Shown here: positions 1 through 10,217 of the stretch, one piece after another
How positions within the stretch are numbered: position 1 is the stretch's first letter
Layout: each line of letters starts with the position of its first letter
From: Liriodendron chinense
Lineage: Eukaryota > Streptophyta > Magnoliopsida > Magnoliales > Magnoliaceae
Direction: 5' to 3'
Length of the DNA: 64,000 bases
Assembly: GCA_003013855.2 (NCBI GenBank)
Contig: ML058384.1
Location: 17,742,176-17,806,175 of the forward strand
The notes under the pieces: model-generated
Told to the model about the DNA's origin: nothing
Seen by the model: the letters and a program-made list of their open reading frames with translations, nothing else
The model's database searches: none
Position numbers and translations under genes: made by a program

Positions 1-650
1 CATGCTACACCAGATTGTCCCACAATTTCAGCAGTCCAAGGCATCTTACAAGAACAAACAAATGCCATAAACAGTTATCAATAGCAATATGGTGCTCCAA
101 ACTCAAACACGTTTAATCCTAATTGGAAGAACCATCCCAACTTCAGTTGGAGAAATGGACCCAATGCAAATGCAAACAACACTCCAAAAGTATCACTAGA
201 AGAGATGTTGGGTGCATTCGTATCGGTCCAGAATGAGTATAATAAGACAAATTCTCTAAAAATAGATGGGTTCATGCAAGAGCAATTGAAATTCAATTAA
301 AATTCAAACCAAGCCATCAATGAATTGAAAACATCTCTGGCTAGAGTTGAAGCTCACCTGAGTGGTAGAGAGAAGGGCACACTTCCTGCTCAAACTCTTC
401 CTAACCCAAGGACCCAGTATGAGATACAAGATGCAAGCTCATCCTCCCACCATACGGAACATGTCCAAGCTATCACCACTTTGAGAAGTGGGAAAGAAAT
501 TGACAAATCTAATCCGATGAAGGCTTCAAAGCCTAAGGATCCGGAAATTCCCAAAGAGGATGATAGCCCAAACAATATTCCACAAGAGAAAGAACCGGAA
601 AGACAATACAAGCCGGTTGCCCCATTTCCACAAAAGGTTGATTTCACCTA
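1..650 (+). pseudogene. gag: gag C-terminal part of Athila element A
   Basis: This is the C-terminal half of the Athila capsid/nucleocapsid polyprotein, starting inside the zinc-knuckle region (HATxDCPT at the first codons). It matches the intact gag of element D from 44227 onward, codon for codon in frame 1. Two nonsense codons, TAG at 82-84 and TAA at 298-300, sit where D has CAG and CAA, so both are C-to-T changes. Near 640 an extra A in an A run shifts the frame into protease. The proline- and serine-rich linker (PLPNPRTQ, ASSSS) is typical of the region between nucleocapsid and protease. Confidence 0.88.
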
Positions 651-1273
651 AACCTTTAGATAAAAATCTGGAGATTCTGGAAGTTTTCAAGCAGGTGAAG
701 ATCAACATCCCGCTGTTGGATGCAATAAAACAAATACCATCTTATGCCAAATTTCTAAAGGAATTGTGTACAGTCAAAAGGAAACATAACGTTCACAACA
801 AAGTTCTTTTGGCTGAGAATTTGAGCGCCATCATCAAACAAGAGGTGCCCTAAAAATACAAGGATCCAGGTAGTCCAACCATCTCATGCATCATAGGAGA
901 CTACCAGATTAAACAAGCCCTACTCGACTTGGGGGCAAGTATGAATCTCATTCCATACTCGGTCTACGAACAACTTGGGTTAGGTGAATTGAAACCCACT
1001 AAAACCACACTCCAACTTGCTGATAGATCCATCCGGATACCGAGAGGAATGATAGAGGATGTTCTAGTCCAAGTTGATAAATTCTACTACCCAGTAGATT
1101 TTATTGTCTTGGACACACATCCCGTGATAGGCACCAGTGCTCAAATTCCCGTCATACTTGGACGACCGTTTCTAGCTACCTCAAACGCCATTATCAATTG
1201 TAGAAATGGACTTGTACAAATGTCCTTTGAAAATATGACCCTTGAGCTTAACATATTTGAGTTATGCAAATAA
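651..1273 (+). pseudogene. Athila aspartic protease, element A
   Basis: Retroviral-type aspartic protease region in frame 2. It begins with the conserved lead-in VFKQVKINIPLLDAIKQIP, is broken by TAA at 851-853, and reaches the active-site motif DLGAS with its aspartate codon at 926-928. The flap and C-terminal motifs (ILGRPFLATSNAIINCR) follow. DLGAS instead of DTGAS is shared by A, C, D and F, so it is a lineage feature rather than a mutation. A stop at 1271-1273 separates this block from the RT block, which continues in the same frame. Confidence 0.85.
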
Positions 1274-3416
1274 CGGCGGGAAGTTGATGATGATGTCCAC
1301 GAATTAAACATGATCGAATCATTCATGGAGGATACAGTCCCCTTATCACTATTTTCCAACCCTTTGGAGGCATGCATGGCCCATTCTCATGAGACAAATG
1401 ATTACACAATACAAGAGATGGATGCCATTCTAGAGATGATGCCAGTACTTGACAATAAAAGATGGAGGGCCCCAATTGAACCTTTGCCTGTAAATGAGAA
1501 CAAGGCCCTCCCATCCAACATCAAGGCACCAACACTCGACCTAAAACCATTGCCAAGTGAGCTAAAGTATGCTTATTTAGGTCGAGATGAGACATATCCA
1601 GTGGTGATTTCTTCCCACTTGGATGAGGAACAAGAGAGTAGGCTAATAGCCACTTTATTAGAGCACAAGAGTGCCATCGGATGGTCAATTACGGATCTCA
1701 AAGGCATAGATCCATTGATTTGTACTCACCGCATACACCTTGAGGAAAATGCAAAGACATCCCGGCAACCACAAAGACGACTAAATCCAAACATGAAGGA
1801 TGTGGTTAAGGCCGAAGTGGTGAAACTATTGGATGTAGGTATCATTTACCCAATATCCGATAGCCAATGGGTGAGTCCAACTCAAGTGGTGCCTAAGAAA
1901 TCTGGAATAACCATCGTAGCTAATGCCAATAACGAACTCGTGCCAACTAGAGTCACAACCGGTTGGAGAATGTGCATTGACTACAGGAAGCTAAACACTG
2001 TCACGAGGAAAGATCACTTCCCCCTACCGTTTGTTGATCAGATTTTAGAACGGTTGGCGGTCATTCCCACTTTTGCTTCCTTGATGGATATTCAGGGTAC
2101 AACCAAATAGAAATTGCCCGTGAAGACCAAGAAAAGACTACATTCACATGTCCATTTGGCACGTTCGCCTATCGACGGATGCCCTTTGGACTATGTAATG
2201 CCCCTGCCACCTTTCAGCGTTGCATGATGAGCATCTTTTCTGACATGGTGGGGACCATTCTCGAAGTCTTCATGGACGATTTTTTCGTATTCGGTTGTAG
2301 CTTTGATGAGTGCCTTGAGCACTTGAAATCTGTGCTGAAAAGATGTGAAGAGAAGAACCTTGTGCTCAATTGGGAGAAGTGCCACTTCATGGTTCAAAAG
2401 GGAATTGTACTTGGCCATATCGTTTCACAAAATGGAATTGAGGTGGACAAGGCGAAAATTGATCTTATCTCTAACCTCCCACCACCCAAAAGCATACGAG
2501 ATATCCGGTCCTTTTTAGGACACGTAGGATTTTACAGAAGGTTTATAAAGGACTTCAGTTCACTCTCTCGCCCTTTATGTAACCTACTTCAAAAGGAAAA
2601 TTCATTCGAGTGGAATGAAGAATGTCAAAAGGCCTTTACCACCCTTAAAGGTATGTTGACATGCGCTCCAATAATGCAACCACCTGATTGGAGCCTCCCT
2701 TTTGAGATTATGTGCGATGCTAGCGACTATGCTATTAGGGCCGTGCTAGGCCAAAGAAAAGATAAAAAGCCATGTGTCATCTACTATGCAAGTAGAACCC
2801 TAAACTCAGCCCAAGCAAACTACACCACTACTGAAAAAGAACTTTTAGCCGTAGTTTTTGCCTTGGACAAGTTTAGATCCTACTTAATTGGATCCAAGAT
2901 CATTATATTCACTGACCATGCCGCGCTTAAGTATCTTCTTTCTAAGAAGGATGCTAAACCACGGTTGGTAAGATGGATCCTTCTACTCCAAGAATTTGAC
3001 ATAGAAATACGTGATAAGAAAGGAGTAGAGAATGTAGTAGCTGACCACCTCTCTCGACTTGTCCTCACTGATTCCCCTGAAACGACTGCAATCAATGACA
3101 TGTTCCCTATGAACAACTTTTTGCTGTTTCCCAATTACCATGGTATGCGGACATTGCTAACTATCTTGCTACAGGTACAATTCCTACATATTGGAAAAAG
3201 CAAGATAAGGATAGATTCTTCTCGGAGGTGCGGAAATTCCTATGGGACGACCCATACTTATTCAAGTATTGTCCCGATCAAATCATAAGGAGATGTGTCC
3301 CAGATGTTGAGTAACAAAGTATCATCTCCTTCTGTCATTCTCAAGCATGTGGTGGCCACTTTTCAGCTAAAAAGACCACAGTAAAAATTCTGTAATGTGG
3401 GTTTTATTGGCCCACG
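1274..3416 (+). pseudogene. pol: Athila reverse transcriptase - RNase H, element A
   Basis: RT and RNase H of the Athila polyprotein. Visible RT motifs, in order: WVSPTQVVPKKSG (about 1870), WRMCIDYRKLN (about 1960), MPFGLCNAPATFQ (2179) and the catalytic FMDD (about 2272). RNase H follows with CDASDYAIRAVLGQ (about 2713), TEKELLAVV, FTDHAALKYLL and DHLSR. Frames change from 2 to 1 between 2090 and 2179, and again near 3110 where one base is missing compared with element E. The tail of this stretch (3180-3416) encodes the RNaseH-integrase linker, including the WDDPYL motif and the start of the integrase zinc finger, in broken frames. About 1100 residues of pol are represented overall. Confidence 0.9.
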
Positions 3417-4436
3417 ATGTTCAAAGACACACATGAGTTTTGCAAAGCTTGTGAACCTTGTCAGAAATTAGGGGGAATCTCCCGTAGAAATATGATGCCA
3501 CTCAATCCCATCTTAATAATCGAAATTTTTTACTGTTGGGGCATCGATTTCATGGGCCCATTCCCATCTTCTTTTGGAAACCTATATATCTTGCTTGCCG
3601 TTGACTATGTTTCCAAATGGGTCGAGGCTATCCCTTGCCGGAATAATGACCATAAAACGATCATTAGATTTTTAAAAGAAAATATTCTTTCCCAGTTTAG
3701 AATGCCTCGAGTCATCATAATTGATGGAGGGTCTCACTTTTGCAGTCGCCCTTTTGAAGCCTTAATGAAGAAATATGGCATAACACACAAAGTGAGCACT
3801 CCCTATCACCCACAAACTAGTGGTCAAGCTGAGATATCCAATAGGGAGATTAAACGCATTTTAGAGAAAATGGTGAACCCCGATTGCAAGGATTGGTCGC
3901 TTCGGCTTACCGATGCGCTTTGGGCTTACCGTACAGCTTTCAAAACCCCTATTGGAATGTCTCCCTATAGACTTGTCTATGGGAAGGCTTGTCACTTGCC
4001 TGTGGAGTTGGAACATAGGGCATATTGGGCTATTAAGAAGATGAATTTCAATTCTGACAAGGCAAGCTCGTTACGCAAACTACAATTGAATGAACTTGCA
4101 GAAATCCGGAATGAAGCTTATGAGAATGCGAGAATTTACAAGGACAAGATGAAGATATTCCATGATAAGAATATTCTTCGCAAGACATTCACGATCAATC
4201 AAAAAGTCCTCATGTATAATTCTCGCTTACATCTATTTCCGGTAAAATTGAGATCTCGATGGACCGGTCCCTACATTGTGCAAACTGTTTATCCATATGG
4301 GACTGTCGAGCTGTTGAATCCAAGGAACGGCAACATTTTTAAAGCAAATGGGCAGCGATTAAAGCCGTTCTTTGAGAATTTCCCTTCAGAAGGTATGTCC
4401 ATACCTCTGAATGATCTTGTGTATCAGGATGATTGA
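3417..4436 (+). CDS. Athila integrase domain, uninterrupted block, element A
   Basis: A 339-codon open block encoding most of the integrase, the enzyme that inserts retrotransposon cDNA into chromosomes. It starts with the second half of the zinc finger (CKACEPCQ). It carries the catalytic core: first Asp in GIDFMGPFP, second Asp in IIIDGGSHF, Glu in GQAEISNREIK. The GPY/F-like C-terminal module (WTGPYIVQTV) is present and no chromodomain follows. It ends at TGA just before CTCCTAGTCTGATGGAG, a segment also found right after the reading frame in C and D. It survives in an otherwise broken pol, so it is probably not expressed as a functional protein. Confidence 0.88.
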   Translation: MFKDTHEFCKACEPCQKLGGISRRNMMPLNPILIIEIFYCWGIDFMGPFPSSFGNLYILLAVDYVSKWVEAIPCRNNDHKTIIRFLKENILSQFRMPRVIIIDGGSHFCSRPFEALMKKYGITHKVSTPYHPQTSGQAEISNREIKRILEKMVNPDCKDWSLRLTDALWAYRTAFKTPIGMSPYRLVYGKACHLPVELEHRAYWAIKKMNFNSDKASSLRKLQLNELAEIRNEAYENARIYKDKMKIFHDKNILRKTFTINQKVLMYNSRLHLFPVKLRSRWTGPYIVQTVYPYGTVELLNPRNGNIFKANGQRLKPFFENFPSEGMSIPLNDLVYQDD

Positions 4437-4801
4437 TCTCCTAGTCTGATGGAGGTATAGAGTAGTTAGGATTATGATTTTGCTGCTTTTGTTTTCTTTT
4501 TCATAGGTTTGTTAGAAGGAGGAAGCTTTCCACTTTTCACTCTCTCAGGTACTATCATTCCTCACTCCCTTTTATTTTCAAATTGCTCTCATGTTTTGCT
4601 CATTGCACATCTTTTACATTAAGGACAATGCAAGATTTGGTTGGGGGGTGTAGGATCACTGGATGAATCCAGCGTTTTGTAACATTTCAAGCAATCATAT
4701 GGAAATTTTTTCGATTTTTCAAATATTCGAAACTCTTTTGGAAAAACACCGGTTCTATGCTTTCAAGTTGATATGAGCATAAGAGGAGGAGATATGAAGT
4801 G
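4437..4801 (+). other. 3' noncoding region of element A, first part
   Basis: Noncoding sequence after integrase, containing an internal polypurine-like tract. It continues at 15772 on the other side of the Tat insertion. AAGTG at 4797-4801 is the left TSD of that insertion. I see no convincing coding sequence in it. Confidence 0.75.
4637..4650 (+). promoter_or_regulatory. internal polypurine-like tract, element A
   Basis: TTGGTTGGGGGGTG, preceded by ACAATGCAAGA. The same segment recurs about 0.9 kb upstream of the 3' LTR in C, D, E and F, in addition to the terminal tract that abuts each 3' LTR. It could be a second plus-strand priming site. Confidence 0.5.
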
Positions 4802-5766
4802 TGTTAACGTCAGATTTTGTAATAGGATCCTCCGGTTGTTCACCTTCTCTCCAGCAGGGATTTCCTCTGATAGACCTGTAAAAGACAGAAAGCAACTTAG
4901 GGTGGCTGGTGTCCAGCCGTTAGCCCTCCGATGCTTAAGTCAGGCAAAGCAAGAAGAAGAAAAACCAGGTAGAAGCAGGCCAGAGATTGAATATTGTGTA
5001 CCTTTCTTTTAATGGAGTCATCCCTTTATATAGATTTGAAGTGATCCAATCTGTTACGTAAGATATCGAGATCCCGCTGATGTCGTGTACGATACCGAAA
5101 TCCCGCTGATTTCGTGGGACAAGATCCTTATCCTTAGAGGCAAGATCTAACCCAATGACTTCTTTCGGCAATCACGTTTCTTGATAGCAATCCCTTGAGA
5201 TTCGGAACCACAAGAGAAGATAAGCCCAAAATCGACCTATACGGGCTGCTGGTAGGCGTAGTAGTAGCGCTGATCACTCATGTAAAGCCGGAAGCCGTAG
5301 TTGGAGTCATAGCCGGTGAAAAGGAAGGAGACGCCGAAAGGGCGGAGACCACCGTACTGGGTGTAGCCCTGCTCGGTGTCGCAGAGGAATTGGACAAGCT
5401 GCTCGACGGGAATCAGGTGCTGGAACTCATGATTGCTCTGATTCGGGAGTTGCTCGTGTCAGGAATGTTCGCATTCAGGAGATGCGACCCCTTCTGATGA
5501 GCACGAGCCGAGCTGCTCGCATCCGGGAGATGCGACCCCTTCTGACGAGCACGAGCCGAGCTGCTCGCATCGGGAGATGCGACCCCTTCTAACGAGCACG
5601 AGCCGAACTGCTCGCATCCGGGAGATGCGATCCCTTCTGACGAGCACGAGCCGAGCTGCTCGTATTCCAGATGTGCGACCCCTTATCACGAGCACGAGCT
5701 TGACTGCTCGCATTCATTATGTGCTGCGATCCTTCACTTCTCGCTAGACTATATTTGCCTACAACA
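4802..5766 (-). repeat. 3' LTR of Tat element T
   Basis: 965 bp, TG...CA, near-identical to 14775-15771 but lacking a segment of about 30 bp that the other LTR has near 15400. Read on the element's strand, U3 (right-hand side here) contains five 47-48 bp tandem units at 5481-5720. Confidence 0.95.
5481..5720 (-). repeat. five tandem 47-48 bp units in U3 of Tat 3' LTR
   Basis: Each unit reads GATGCGACCCCTTCT, then GAGCACGAGCCGAGCTGCTC, with unit starts at 5481, 5529, 5576, 5624 and about 5672. Each has an inverted core CGAGCA/TGCTCG. The array lies in U3 of the element, upstream of its expected promoter, so it may be an enhancer array. The same array is at 15487-15726, and diverged units occur inside the element at 8605-8790. 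Confidence 0.85.
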
Positions 5767-5784
5767 GATGCCCCCCAAACCCTT
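5767..5784 (-). promoter_or_regulatory. polypurine tract of Tat element T
   Basis: Directly next to the 3' LTR. On the minus strand it reads AAGGGTTTGGGGGGCATC followed by the LTR start TGTTG. This is the expected plus-strand primer site. Confidence 0.8.
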
Positions 5785-6026
5785 GGTATTGAGGAACTAT
5801 GCCAAGGGTTTGCTAGTGCTAACAGCTGGGTGCTGGGAGAAAATTGCACATGATTCACTTAATGTGCTTCCGCATTTTTGATGGCCAGCTTTCGCGCAGC
5901 TTTTTCTGCCGCCAGAAATGAGGCGTCGGGTGCCACGTGTTTTCGTATTTAATGCCAGCGCCCGTTCGTTTGGCGTGCCGGATAATAAGCTGCCGCGTGT
6001 CCATCAAATCAACCCGGATGATTGCG

Positions 6027-6034
6027 TATAAATA
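6027..6034 (+). promoter_or_regulatory. TATA box of the antisense gene in Tat element T
   Basis: TATAAATA on the plus strand, 158-165 bases upstream of the ATG at 6192. A CT-rich leader follows. It lies inside the element, between the polypurine tract and the antisense gene, and so could drive that gene independently of the LTR. G-box-like CACGTG is present upstream near 5934. Confidence 0.6.
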
Positions 6035-6191
6035 TCAGACTTAGCCGAAAATCCTCCATTTCGAATTCCATTTGCTGCGAGGTTTCCTTCTTCTTCTTCT
6101 TCCTTCTCTATTCCGGAGTAAAAAACCTCTTTACATAGGTATCCTTCTTTCTTTCTTCTTATTCATTTCTTCCTCCCATCTCTCTTTTATA

Positions 6192-8428
6192 ATGGCGGAA
6201 ATCTCTGACGAAGAGATTGTTCCTTTGGGAGATGAAACCCCTGATTCCTCCGAATCCAATAACGCCAGAGTACCGGCTGGGAGATATTCCGCCTCCGGTT
6301 ACTCTTCCATCTTGACGGAGGGAAGACTCTCTAACCTTAGAGATGTATATAGGGTCCCAGACTCTGTTTCATTCAGATTGCCTGGGAGAGGGGAGACAGC
6401 CAATGCACCACCACCTGGGTGTGTGGCTTTTTATGAATATTTTTTCAAAGTGGGCGTACGTCTTCCCCTCCACCCCTTCATACGAAACTTCCTCCGTCTC
6501 TACAAGATTGCCCCAGGCCAACTTATAGTTAACGGCTGGCGGGTTCTTCTGAGTGCTTTCGTCCTTTGGAAGCAGGCGGGTAACGAGGAGTTAACCGCTG
6601 AGGAATTTTTGAGGTTATTCCAGCTGAAGAAGGCGCCAGCTAGCGAGGGTTGGTACTACCTTTGCTTTTGGCACCGGAATAACTTCATTTTGGGGAACCC
6701 TTCTTCCAACTGCCCGGGATGGAGAAAGAAGTGGTTCTACATTTCTGGCAACTGGGAGTCCGAATTGGGCTCCGACCCCAAAAGCCATAACGTTAATCGC
6801 CATTTTGGCGAAGGTGGGTTAAGCATTCGTTTTATCTGTCCGAAAGAAAGAAAACCTTTGCTCCATTGGAGTTTTAATGTGCGTTCTTTTTTGTTCGCAG
6901 GAATCCCAACTGGTGTGAAGCTGAACCTGCGGGGAGGACTCAACGAGAAATTAGTTAGAGTCTACAAGCTTCCTGCGACTACACGCCACGTCAACGTCGT
7001 ATTAGAGCCTCGTCATCTCTGTGCAGCGGGTCTCATCTCCAGAGAAGAAATGACGAACGTTGGCGACAAAAGAGGTGCACTAGGGGTACTTCCCCGTCTG
7101 AAGGGCATGGCCTCGAAGAGGCAAAAGAAAAATGGGGGTCCCTCAAATGCTCCTGCTCCCGCTGATGGGTCTGCTCGCGGTCCTCAATAGCGAGGGGTCG
7201 GCTCGGGAGGGGTCGCTACGACTTCTCGTACGACCACGACCCCTCCGGTTAACACAACCCCTCTATCCGCCATGCCCCCTCCGGCTACTGCGACTCCACC
7301 GTCAGGTGCTCGCGGTCAGCCAGTGATCAAAGTCGCCGACAATTCGCCGAAAGGCGATCGGAGGGAGGGAAGCCTCCCTCCTAAGGATATAAGATGCGAG
7401 CCTACTAGTGCTCGCGAGTCTGCGACACCTTCCGTGGGTGCCGTGGGTGCTCGCGAGACGGGCTCAAGCGAGATGGTAGTGGCCCAACCTTCCGGGTCGG
7501 GGGTTTTTGTTATCCCCCCGCACTTGCATCCTATATGCAAATTTATGTTTGATAACATCCCTCCCAACGCCTTCGGGGGTTTGCCTGAGCCAAGCCCAGA
7601 AGCTCTCTCCACTGATATTGGAGTGAGATTGGTTCAGGTAACAACCTTTTTCCTTTTTACCAATCTCTTCAGGATTTAATAAGATGACTAACAATCTAAT
7701 CCTTCTCTCTTTATTTATATCAGAGCCTGGATCTCACGCTCCGTGTTAGGTGGGATGTCGAAGCAGCTCGCCGCAGCGTGGAGGATGCGGAGAAGAAGAA
7801 AAAGACGATGGAAGCAGAGGTCCAAGGGCGGGACCGCTTGGTGAAAGCTCTGGAGGTGCAGATTGCCAAGCTGGATGAAGAGAAGAAAATTCTCCTCCTC
7901 AAAATCCAATCCCTGACTGAGCGCTTTCAGTCAGTGGATCTCCAACTCGCAAAGCTTCAGGAGCTCCATACCAAGAGCGAGAAGGAGAAGGAAATCTTCC
8001 GCCAGGACAAGATCCAGCTTGAAGGGTGGCTCAAGGATGCTCGGACCAAGCTCGAGGAGGCCCAGCAGCGACTTCAACAGTTGAAGGATGACTCCATCCA
8101 CTGGGAAGAAGAGCGAGTGGCCCTCGTTCAAATGGTATCTGATGAGGGTCCTCGCGCAGTCCAGGAGTTCCGGACTTCTCAACTTTACGACGAGGAGTGA
8201 TACGAAGCGTATATCGCTGGTCGCGATTTTGCGGTCAGAGTTATGCAGCAGATTGCTCCAACTTTTAACGTTGAGGAGTTCGACAGAGTGGCTTTCGAGG
8301 CTGCAGCTAGAGAACGGGCTGCCGCTGAGAACGAAGTCACCGGGGCAACAGATGTCGCTCTTGCTTCTGAGGCTGGTCCCGAAGTTGAGAGCCGCGAGCC
8401 TGCGCAAGATGAGGATGACCAACCTTGA
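6192..8428 (+). pseudogene. antisense gene of Tat element (putative gypsy-type transposon family protein, coiled-coil C-terminus)
   Basis: This two-exon gene runs opposite to gag-pol. Exon 1 is 6192-7637 and exon 2 is 7724-8428; the intron 7638-7723 has GT...CAG ends and phase 0. The start is ATG 6192 (MAEISDEEIVPLGDE), because the frame further upstream has only a TTG and lies in the leader. All blocks share one frame across the splice, but TAG at 7188-7190 and TGA at 8198-8200 interrupt it. The conceptual length is about 716 residues. The N-terminal third resembles the plant family described as putative gypsy type transposon (Pfam PF04195, from memory). The middle is Pro/Ala-rich and exon 2 is a Glu/Lys/Leu-rich coiled coil. 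Antisense genes of this kind are known in Tat elements such as Grande; their function is unknown. Confidence 0.8.
7638..7723 (+). other. predicted intron of the antisense gene
   Basis: 86 bp, GTAACA at the donor, T-rich before TATCAG at the acceptor. Splicing joins codon CAG (7635-7637) to AGC (7724-7726) in phase 0 and extends the frame into the coiled-coil exon. Without splicing the frame ends within the intron. Confidence 0.65.
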
Positions 8429-8604
8429 CCTCGGCACCTTCCTATGTCATGTATTCCTTTTTTTTTTTTTCTTCCGAGAAGAAATTTATATGTAACGAGT
8501 GTGTAATGACTTGACCTCTTGGTCTTTTTTCATGAATATCTATTTCTTCAGTGTCATGTATTCTCCTTATCTTTCATTTTTTCTTTGTGTTGATCACATG
8601 TTGA

Positions 8605-8790
8605 CTCATCAGAGATGCGATCCCTTTATTCGAGCAGGAGCTGAGCTGCTCGCATTAGGAGTATGACCCCTTAATTCGAGCACGAGCTGTGCTGCTCGCA
8701 GTAGGGGTACGAACTGCGACCCCTTAATTCGAGCACGAGCTGCGCTGCTCGCATTCTGGAAGTGCGATCTCTTTCACCAAGCGCGAGCAT
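8605..8790. repeat. three diverged copies of the Tat U3 repeat inside the element
   Basis: Units ATGCGACCCCTTAATTC plus GAGCACGAGCTG(T/C)GCTGCTCGC occur three times between the 3' end of the antisense gene and the 3' end of integrase. They match the U3 units of both LTRs but are more diverged. Their location downstream of two convergent coding regions is unusual for an LTR enhancer. Confidence 0.75.
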
Positions 8791-8874
8791 CTAACTCATA
8801 AAAAGATGAATTAGACTCAATCCGGGGGTCATGTGACCGTGTCCGCGTTGAGATAGACTGATCTATCGATTGAG

Positions 8875-9185
8875 ATTTTGATTCCACCAAGGGCAGAAGA
8901 TTGGTCAAGAGAGCACGTATGCTCTCTTCGGGGCTGTTTTTAATCCATAAAATGGAGAAGCAACCAATTAATAACAACTTCAATCCTACCAAGGGTAGGC
9001 AATTGGCTAAGAGGATGTGTAGATTCTCTTTGGAGCTATTCGAGTCCAAATAAATGGGATAGCGGCCAAAAGGTGGTTTTAGCCCTACCAAAGGTAGGCA
9101 ATTGGTCAAGAGACGGTAAGCACTCTCTTCAGGGCTATTCAGGTCCAAATAAATGGAATAGCGACCAAAAGATATCTTCAACTTT
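8875..9185. repeat. three imperfect tandem repeats of about 98 bp, Tat element
   Basis: Three copies of a unit with CCTACCAAGGGTAGGCAATTGG, cited in parts as CCTACCAA, GGTAGG and CAATTGGTCAAGAG, then CTCTCTTCAGGGCTATT and CCAAATAAATGG. They lie between integrase and the U3-like repeats. A spurious reading frame on the minus strand simply follows the repeat and I do not treat it as a gene. Confidence 0.75.
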
Positions 9186-9218
9186 ATTCATAAAATGTTG
9201 TTATGAACTACATCGAAT

Positions 9219-10217
9219 CTAGGGGAAGTATTGTAGCAAATGCTCCACGTGCCAAGGGCGACGCACGCGTCTGCCCTGCATGTCTTCAAGATAATAGGTA
9301 CCGGGTCGCACAATCCTAATAACCCGATAAGGGCCTTCCCAATTTGGATCCAGCGAACGAGAAGGGACTCCGAGTTTTTGCCTTAGGACCAAATCTCCAA
9401 GCTGGAAGGATTTAGGCCGAACCTTCGTATTTCGATAACGAGCAATACGTTGTTGATATGCTGCCGCTCGTACTTGGGAGGCGTTTCTACGTTCTTCCAA
9501 GAGATCGAGATGAAGGCGAAGGTCTTCCTGATTACTCGCGGGGTCATATTGCTTGATCCGATACGAGGGCACTTGAATTTCCACTGGTACTACTGCGTCG
9601 ACACCAAATGCTAAGGAAAAGGGGGTTTCACCCGTTGATGTACGAGTTGTAGTCCTATATGCCCATAATACTTCTGGCAGAAGTTCTGGCCACATACCTT
9701 TACATTCGCCTAATTTGGTCTTTAAGTGGTGCTTGATGATTTTATTCACTGCCTCGACCTGCCCATTCGCCTGAGGATGATATGGAGAAGTGCGGAGATT
9801 ACGTATCTTCCACTTTTCACAGAATTCGTCAAAGGCTGCGTTGTCGAATTGCGTTCCATTGTCAGTGATTATAGTGTGGGGGAGTCCATAACGGCATATA
9901 ATATTTCTCCATATAAACTTGGTAGTTTGTTTCTCAGTAATCTTGGCTAATGGTTCTGCCTCGGCCCATTTGGTGAAGTAATCAACCGCTACAATCGCGA
10001 ACTTATTTTGTCCCTTTCCCATGGGTAAAGGCCCGATGATATCGACCCCCCACTGAGCGAAAGGCCAAGGGCTATCAACTGGAGTCATCCGCTCGGACGG
10101 TACATGAGGTATAGGTGAATATCGTTGGCACTTATCACATTTTTTAGAAAATTCAATTGCGTCTGCTTTCATAGTGGGCCAATAATATCCTTGCCTCATC
10201 GCCTTATACGCTAGGGA
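9219..10217 (-). pseudogene. Tat integrase, element T
   Basis: The integrase part of the Tat polyprotein, 326 codons from 10199 to the stop at 9219. The zinc-finger second half CDKCQRYS is visible. The core has Asp in GVDIIGPLP, Asp in IITDNGTQF and Glu in NGQVEAVNKIIK, and the C-terminal module NWEGPYRVIRIV follows. It is in the same frame as the RT block upstream and separated from it only by TGA at 10218-10220. That stop stands where relatives have an Arg codon (CGA to TGA). Confidence 0.92.

Noticed and set aside
929..943. DLGAS taken as a mutated protease active site
   Set aside because: A, C, D and F all have DLGAS, including intact D, so it is normal for this lineage. Only E (YLGPS) is mutated.
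5459..5858. Repetitive minus-strand frames with RLVLVRRGRISR-type repeats
   Set aside because: They translate the U3 tandem units of the Tat LTR and are not proteins.
6072..6191. Extension of the antisense gene upstream to 6072
   Set aside because: The codon at 6072 is TTG and the region is a CT-rich leader downstream of the TATA box. The first ATG in frame is 6192.
7931..8437. 168-codon open frame on the minus strand
   Set aside because: It is the antisense shadow of the coiled-coil exon of the plus-strand gene.
8774..9181. 135-codon minus-strand frame with repeated PIYLDSNS motifs
   Set aside because: It follows the 98-bp tandem repeat; no start context or similarity to a known protein.
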